From positions 1 to 10,311 of the forward strand of contig CAMCYM010000037.1 in NCBI GenBank assembly GCA_945883885.1: a stretch of 10,311 nucleotides of DNA. The letters run 5' to 3'. Of this stretch, positions 6,205 through 10,311 are shown piece by piece. The translations under genes and the position numbers were made by a program. The notes under the pieces are model-generated. The model had not been told where the DNA came from, searched no databases, and saw nothing but the letters and a program-made list of their open reading frames with translations. How positions within the stretch are numbered: the stretch's first letter is position 1; each line of letters begins with the position of its first letter. This stretch comes from Chryseobacterium gleum. GTDB lineage: Bacteria > Bacteroidota > Bacteroidia > Flavobacteriales_D > Sanyastnellaceae.

Positions 6205-7452
6205 ATGGCCACCGCCCGACGCTCCCAGACTGCCAAATGGCTCGTCCTGGGAGGCCTCTTGATCGCCCTCCCGCTGGGAGGTTTGGTGTTCTTCGGCGTC
6301 TTCGGGGAGCACCGGTTCAATACGCTGCCGTACTATGGTCCGGAAGGCCCCCTGGCCACGCGCACTCCAGAGGCCCGACGCGTAGGTGACTTCCTGCTCA
6401 CGAACCAGGACGGGCAACCGTTTACGCCGGATTCGCTCCGTGGGCAGGTTTGGCTTGCGGCCTTCTACAGCACGGATGCTCCGCACGCCGCCTCGTTCAC
6501 GAAGCAGCTGCTCTGGCCGAACTTCCGCTACCGCGACGAAGCCGACGTGCGCACGGTCTGCTTCTCGCTCAACCCCGCCCACGACACGCCCGAGGTCCTC
6601 GCCGGCTTCACTGCGCGCATGACGCGCTACAACGGTGCCCCCGGCAAATGGCAGTTCCTCTCCGGCCCGGTCGCCGAGGTCCGCCGCATCATGCGGGAGA
6701 GTTTCATGCTCGTTCCGGACCCGGCAGACTCGGCAAACGTCGCCACGGTGTGGCTGGTCGACGGCGAAGGGTACCTCCGGGGCGTCTACCACGCCGCCTC
6801 CGAAAACGCCATCCGGGACGCCGTCGAGGACATCGCCCTCCTGCTCAAGGAACGGGACGAAGCCCGGTACGCCGCCCGCAAAGCGCGGGAAAAGGCCGTG
6901 GAAGCTCCTCCCCTGCCCGTCCTCGGTCCGGAAGGCCACACGGTGCCGGCCTTCGCCTTCACCGGCCTGGACGGCCGCGAATTCAGCCACCGCGATGTGG
7001 CCGGCCGGATCCGCGTGGTGGATGCATTTTTTACGTCGTGCCCGACGATTTGCCCCATCATGGGGAGCCAACTCGCGCGCCTCCAGGCCTTGCTCGATGC
7101 CCGCGGCATCGGAGCCGATGAGGTCGTGTTTTTGAGCCACACGGTGGATCCGGAGCGGGATACGCCCGAGCGTTTGGCCGCGTACGCGGCAAAAATCGGC
7201 GCCGACACGGCCCGCTGGAAGTTCCTGACGGGTTCGCGCGATGACCTGTACGAGCAAGCCCAGCGCGGATACTTCCTGACCGCGCTGCCGAGCGACTCCG
7301 CGGCGGGCGGTTTTTTCCACAGCGACAGCTTCGTGCTGGTGGACCGCGAAGGCCGATTGCGCGGCGTGTACGACGGCACTGCAACAGAAGAGGTGGATCA
7401 GTTGTTATCCCACATCGAACAGCTGCTCGTCGAAGACGATGCGCAGCACTAA
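6205..7452 (+). CDS. Tandem two-domain Sco (SCO1/SenC) copper-delivery protein with a degenerate first domain
   Basis: Sco proteins are membrane-anchored, periplasm-facing thioredoxin-fold proteins that bind copper and deliver it to, or reduce, the CuA site of oxidase subunit II. Usual length is about 200-220 aa; this one has 415 aa and two copies. Residues 11-31 form the membrane anchor, followed by NTLPYYGP as in Bacteroidota Sco proteins. Domain 1 (about 58-215) keeps LLTNQDGQPFT (64-74), NPAHDTPE (123-130), KWQFLSG (148-154) and TVWLVDGEGYLRGVY (181-195). However, the CxxxC positions are Asp91 and Ala95 (FYSTDAPHAASF), and the ligand His aligns with Asn178. Domain 2 (about 236-410) is intact: FFTSCPTICPIM (275-286) with Cys279 and Cys283, DPERDTPE (315-322), KFLTG, and His372 in FHSDSFVLVD (371-380). 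An Arg/Lys/Ala-rich linker (216-233) joins them. The ATG at 6205 is preferred to an upstream in-frame ATG at 6079, which lies inside the subunit IV gene. The role of domain 1 is unknown. Confidence 0.9.
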   Translation: MATARRSQTAKWLVLGGLLIALPLGGLVFFGVFGEHRFNTLPYYGPEGPLATRTPEARRVGDFLLTNQDGQPFTPDSLRGQVWLAAFYSTDAPHAASFTKQLLWPNFRYRDEADVRTVCFSLNPAHDTPEVLAGFTARMTRYNGAPGKWQFLSGPVAEVRRIMRESFMLVPDPADSANVATVWLVDGEGYLRGVYHAASENAIRDAVEDIALLLKERDEARYAARKAREKAVEAPPLPVLGPEGHTVPAFAFTGLDGREFSHRDVAGRIRVVDAFFTSCPTICPIMGSQLARLQALLDARGIGADEVVFLSHTVDPERDTPERLAAYAAKIGADTARWKFLTGSRDDLYEQAQRGYFLTALPSDSAAGGFFHSDSFVLVDREGRLRGVYDGTATEEVDQLLSHIEQLLVEDDAQH

Positions 7453-7462
7453 ACAACCGAAG

Positions 7463-8023
7463 ATGAGTTCTGTACCGACGTGGTTGGAGGGTGAGCGCGG
7501 GATGCGGCGGTTTGTTTGGACCGTGGCAGCGGCCATTCCGGCGGTGGTGGCGCTACTCTACGTGTTGCCCGCTCCCGGCGACCTCGATCCGGAGACGCAG
7601 CAGCGGCTGTTCTTGCTGCCCCGTCTCAACGCCCTGCTGAACGGCACGGCCTTCGTGTGCTTGCTCGCCGCCTACGCTGCGGTGCGGTCGAAGCGCATCG
7701 TCCTGCACAAACGGCTCACCACCACGGCCCTTGCACTCAGCGTGTTGTTCCTGCTGAGCTACGTGGCCTTCCACGCCACCACCGAGTCCACGAAGTTCGG
7801 AGGGACCGGAGCGGTGCGGACGGTGTATTTCGTCATCCTGCTGAGCCACATCCTGCTGTCGGCCATCATCGTGCCGCTCGTGCTGTTCACCTGGGTCCGC
7901 GGGTTGCGGATGGAGGTGGAACAGCACCGGCGCATCGCGCGGTGGACGTGGCCGATTTGGCTCTACGTCACGTTCACCGGCGTCGTGGTGTACTTCATGA
8001 TTGCGCCGTACTACCCCGCATGA
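7463..8023 (+). CDS. DUF420 family membrane protein (oxidase-associated)
   Basis: This predicted inner-membrane protein of the DUF420 (YozB-like) family has 186 aa. The family often neighbours Sco and oxidase genes; its molecular function is not established. Five hydrophobic segments are visible at about 17-36, 59-75, 86-104, 121-144 and 163-181. Four His residues sit at or near helix ends: His82 (VLHKR), His104 (YVAFH), His129 (LLSHILL) and His155 (QHRRIARW). Their distribution suggests metal or heme contact, which is inference. LPRLNALLN (52-60) is also family-like. In-frame ATGs occur at 7439, 7463 and 7502. I chose 7463 because 7439 would overlap the Sco gene by 14 bp and 7502 leaves almost nothing before the first helix; the choice is uncertain. 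The stop overlaps the next ATG (ATGA, 8020-8023). Confidence 0.85.
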   Translation: MSSVPTWLEGERGMRRFVWTVAAAIPAVVALLYVLPAPGDLDPETQQRLFLLPRLNALLNGTAFVCLLAAYAAVRSKRIVLHKRLTTTALALSVLFLLSYVAFHATTESTKFGGTGAVRTVYFVILLSHILLSAIIVPLVLFTWVRGLRMEVEQHRRIARWTWPIWLYVTFTGVVVYFMIAPYYPA

Positions 8024-8277
8024 GACCGCCTTACCGCTGGGGCCGCGCCGTGCTCGTGGTGCTGCTCGCCGCCTTTGCCGCAGAAGCTGCGGCCCAATGT
8101 GTCATGTGCAAGGCCGTGGCCGAGGACAGTGCCGAGGCGAACGGACTGGGCCGTGGCCTCAACACCGGCATCCTGTATTTGATGGCAGTGCCGTACGTCC
8201 TGCTCGCCGTGTTCGGGTTTCTGTGGTACCGCAACCGAAAGCGTACTACGGCCGCCGCAGAAGGCACGGAGGCATAG
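8020..8277 (+). CDS. Small exported CxxC membrane protein of the oxidase cluster
   Basis: This 85-residue protein has an N-terminal hydrophobic signal-like segment (about 9-25, ending AAEAAAQ). A cysteine pair C27-V-M-C30 follows immediately, then a short polar stretch and GLNTGILYLMAVPYVLLAVFGFLWY (46-70) as a second membrane helix with a basic RNRKR end. If the first segment is cleaved after AAA, the CxxC would sit at the mature N-terminus on the periplasmic side, held by the single helix. I recall similar small QCxMC proteins next to DUF420 genes in Bacteroidota oxidase clusters, but I know no assigned function. Metal binding (copper or heme handling) or thiol-disulfide exchange with Sco are possibilities by context only. 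The start overlaps the DUF420 stop by 4 bp, implying translational coupling. Confidence 0.75.
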   Translation: MRPPYRWGRAVLVVLLAAFAAEAAAQCVMCKAVAEDSAEANGLGRGLNTGILYLMAVPYVLLAVFGFLWYRNRKRTTAAAEGTEA

Positions 8278-8298
8278 GGACCGAGTCCGGAAGCACAT

Positions 8299-8306
8299 TA
8301 CCTTTA
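8299..8306 (+). promoter_or_regulatory. Probable Bacteroidota -7 box (TACCTTTA) of the efflux operon
   Basis: TACCTTTA matches the TAnnTTTG consensus at all but the last base and ends 4 bases before the tolC-like ATG at 8311. This is exactly the spacing of TACCTTTG before cyoE, so a leaderless or nearly leaderless mRNA is expected. No -33 element is obvious. It lies in the 33-bp gap after the small CxxC gene, which otherwise shows no terminator. Confidence 0.55.
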
Positions 8307-8310
8307 GAGC

Positions 8311-9735
8311 ATGGCCCGCCTGCAGGTTTTCGCGGTTGCCCTGCTGATTTCAGTGGGGGCACATGGACAGTCCGTTTGGGATTTGGAGCGGTGCCTCGGG
8401 CACGCGATGGAACATGCCCTCGCGGTGCAAGATGCCCTGCTGGCCGCGGAGCGCGCGGAAACCGGTGAGCTTCTTGCGCGGGGTGCCTTCCTGCCGAACC
8501 TGAACGGTACTGCCTCGCATGGCTACAACGTCGGCCAGTCCATCGACCCGTTCACGAACCAATTCGCTTCCACCAGGATCCGGTCGAACAGCTTCGGACT
8601 GAGCACCGGCGTGGTCCTGTTCAACGGGTTCCAGAACCACCTCAACCTGCGCCGGGCACGGCTGGGCATCGACCTCGCACAGGCCACCGCCGACCAAGTG
8701 CGCAACGAAATCGCGCTGGCCGTCGCCAGCACCTACCTGAACGCGGTCTTCCAGCACGAACTGGTACGCCTCGCAGCCCTCAATGTGGCCGCAACCCAGC
8801 GCCAAGTGGACCGCATCGGCCGTCTCGTGTCGAATGGAGCCGCCGCCGAAGGCGATTTGGCCGAGGTGCGCGCACGCCTCGCCTCGGACAAAGCGAACGA
8901 AGTCGCCGCGCTCAACGCCCAGGCCCTCGCGGAGCTCGCACTCGTGCAACTCCTGCAGCTCGACACCGACGCTGCACGCGACTTCACCCTCGCCATCCCC
9001 CGCGAAGAATCGCTGAGCCCCGACGCCTTGCCGGCTTCGGCCGACGCCGCGGTCGCACACGCCCTGTCCTCCTTTCCCCAAGCCCGCCGCGCGGACCTCA
9101 CGTGGGAAGACGCCGGCTACGCACGCGACGTGGCCCGTGCACAGCAACTGCCCCAGCTCTTCGCCAGCTACAGCATGGGGACGGGCTATTCCGGTGCCCA
9201 GCAAACAGGCGTGGGCACTGCCGAAGTCGTGACCTTTCCCATCGGCGTGGTAGAAGGCACAGGCGCCATCGTCTATTCGGGTGCTGAGGTCTATCCGGAC
9301 TATGCGCCGGTTCCTTTTTTGGACCAAATCGCGGACAACCGCCGACAGAGCCTCTTCTTCACCCTCAACGTGCCGATCTTCAACAACCTCTCCCGCAAAT
9401 CCGACATCGCCCGCGCGGAAGTCGATGTGCGGTCCGCAGCCATCGCCCGCGAACAGGTGCGGACGACCCTGCGCAATGAGGTCGAAACTGCCTTCGCCGA
9501 CGCCCGTGCCGCCGACGCCACCCTGACCGCCCGCACCGAAGCCCAGCTCGCAGCAGACCTCGCCTTTGCCCAAGCCGAGAAACGGTTCGAAGCCGGCGCA
9601 CTCGACGCCTTCGCCTACGCCGACGCCCGGACCCGGCGCGATGCCGCCGCCGTCGACCGCCTCCGCGCGTTCTACGACGCCGTCTTCACCTCGAAAATCC
9701 TGTCGTTTTACCTCGGTCGCCCGCTCACACTTTGA
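8311..9735 (+). CDS. TolC-family outer-membrane efflux channel protein
   Basis: This predicted outer-membrane channel of a tripartite efflux or type I secretion system has 474 aa, a normal length. A signal peptide is evident (about 1-19, MARLQVFAVALLISVGAHG). Two OEP repeats follow. The first has a helix with LPNLNGTASHGYNVG (61-75), the barrel strand region FGLSTGVVLFNGFQN (95-109), and long Ala/Glu/Arg-rich helices (112-215). The second has a helix to QLPQLFASYSMGTGYSG (279-295), LFFTLNVPIFNNLSRKSDIARAE (348-370), and helices to about 460. It ends SKILSFYLGRPLTL, an ending I associate with Bacteroidota TolC proteins. The adaptor gene follows after 5 bp, so the two are in one operon. Substrate cannot be inferred. 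No Shine-Dalgarno sequence is seen; the ATG follows a -7-like box. Confidence 0.92.
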   Translation: MARLQVFAVALLISVGAHGQSVWDLERCLGHAMEHALAVQDALLAAERAETGELLARGAFLPNLNGTASHGYNVGQSIDPFTNQFASTRIRSNSFGLSTGVVLFNGFQNHLNLRRARLGIDLAQATADQVRNEIALAVASTYLNAVFQHELVRLAALNVAATQRQVDRIGRLVSNGAAAEGDLAEVRARLASDKANEVAALNAQALAELALVQLLQLDTDAARDFTLAIPREESLSPDALPASADAAVAHALSSFPQARRADLTWEDAGYARDVARAQQLPQLFASYSMGTGYSGAQQTGVGTAEVVTFPIGVVEGTGAIVYSGAEVYPDYAPVPFLDQIADNRRQSLFFTLNVPIFNNLSRKSDIARAEVDVRSAAIAREQVRTTLRNEVETAFADARAADATLTARTEAQLAADLAFAQAEKRFEAGALDAFAYADARTRRDAAAVDRLRAFYDAVFTSKILSFYLGRPLTL

Positions 9736-9740
9736 TTGCC

Positions 9741-10311
9741 ATGAAGATTTCAAAACGCATCTGGATCGGCGTCGCCGTGGTCGTGGTGGGACTCGGGGTG
9801 GCTGCCTATTTCTTCGGCGGCCGGACCAAGCCCACTGTGGTCGAAACCGAAGCGGCAGAAACCCGGGACCTCATCGAGCGTGTCACCGCTTCCGGAAAAA
9901 TCCAGCCCGCCTCCGAAGTGGCCATCACGGCCCAAGTCAGCGGCGAAATCCTCGAGCTCCCCGTCAAGGAAGGCGACTGGGTCACGAAAGGCACCCTGCT
10001 AGTCCGCATCAATCCCGACCTCTACCAAAGCGCCCTCAACCGCGCCCTGGCTGGGCTCAACTCGACCCGATCCAACCTCGCCACAGCACGTGCCGGTCTT
10101 GCCCAAGCCGAAGCGGCCTTCTCCGCTGCGAAAAAAGCCTGGACCCGCGCCCAACAGCTCCACGCCGAGCGGATCATCTCCGAAGCCGACTTCGACGCGG
10201 CCGAATCGGCGTACCGCGCCGCTGAAGCGGGCGACCGCTCTGCCCGCGAGGCCGTCGCCGCCGCCGGCTACGCCATCGAAAGTGCGGAAGCTTCCGTCCA
10301 AGAAGCCCGCG
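9741..10311 (+). CDS. HlyD/MacA-type periplasmic adaptor of an efflux system (3' end beyond the window)
   Basis: The frame is open from the ATG at 9741 to the window edge, giving 190 complete codons. Residues 7-25 form an N-terminal membrane anchor (IWIGVAVVVVGLGVAAYFF). The first half of a biotinyl-lipoyl domain follows: SGKIQPASEVAITAQVSGEI (51-70), then LPVKEGDWVTKGTLLVRINPDLYQ (73-96). From about 97 to 190 the sequence is an Ala/Arg/Glu-rich, coiled-coil-like alpha-hairpin containing AERIISEADFDAAESAY (142-158), a family-typical turn. The adaptor would link the TolC-like channel to an inner-membrane pump. The anchor and lipoyl spacing resemble MacA, so a MacB-type ABC transporter next is likely but is not visible. 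The ATG is 5 bp after the upstream stop. Confidence 0.88.
   Translation, partial: MKISKRIWIGVAVVVVGLGVAAYFFGGRTKPTVVETEAAETRDLIERVTASGKIQPASEVAITAQVSGEILELPVKEGDWVTKGTLLVRINPDLYQSALNRALAGLNSTRSNLATARAGLAQAEAAFSAAKKAWTRAQQLHAERIISEADFDAAESAYRAAEAGDRSAREAVAAAGYAIESAEASVQEAR

Noticed and set aside
9727..9734. TTTG sequence 6 bases before the adaptor ATG as a promoter
   Set aside because: The TA half of the -7 box is missing (ACACTTTG), the TTTG is part of the last codon and stop of the tolC-like gene, and the two genes are 5 bp apart and most likely co-transcribed.

Overview
The window reads as a high-GC chromosome segment of the phylum Bacteroidota, most likely a Flavobacteriales-type lineage. 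Three things point there. Several genes lack Shine-Dalgarno sequences but carry TAnnTTTG-type -7 boxes just before the ATG. There is a RemB/Wzi-like outer-membrane protein of a kind typical of the phylum. The order cyoE - cox3 - cox3 - coxIV - SCO - DUF420 - small CxxC protein is one I know from Bacteroidota. By eye the DNA is about two-thirds GC, high for this phylum. All genes are on the + strand and tightly packed; the largest gap is 93 bp. No RNA gene, insertion sequence, CRISPR array or clear intrinsic terminator was seen.

Layout. (1) 2-3070, cell-surface block: the 3' end of an unrecognised, possibly beta-barrel protein; a WecA/MraY-family polyprenyl-phosphate sugar-1-phosphate transferase; and, overlapping it by 4 bp, a RemB/Wzi-like outer-membrane protein whose signal peptide is encoded by a hexanucleotide tandem repeat. 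(2) 3083-4722: heme O synthase (cyoE) and a cytochrome c oxidase subunit III, starting from a near-leaderless promoter. (3) 4723-4815: an intergenic region with a perfect 9-bp-arm palindrome resembling a Fur box, then a second TAAGTTTG promoter. (4) 4816-8277: a second, longer subunit III with a large His-rich insert, subunit IV, a double-domain Sco protein, a DUF420 membrane protein and an 85-residue CxxC membrane protein. (5) 8299-10311: a TolC-family outer-membrane channel and the 5' part of a HlyD/MacA-type adaptor, the start of a tripartite efflux system whose pump presumably lies beyond the window.

The central block makes and assembles a terminal heme-copper oxidase. CyoE supplies heme O, the precursor of heme A. 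The subunit III and IV proteins are accessory oxidase subunits, and Sco proteins deliver copper to the CuA site of subunit II. Subunits I and II are absent here and are inferred to lie elsewhere.

The observations most worth a second look are the tandem Sco protein whose N-terminal copy has lost all three copper ligands, the Fur-box-like palindrome inside the oxidase cluster, the in-frame hexamer repeat in the RemB-like signal peptide, the His-rich subunit III insert, and the small CxxC protein.
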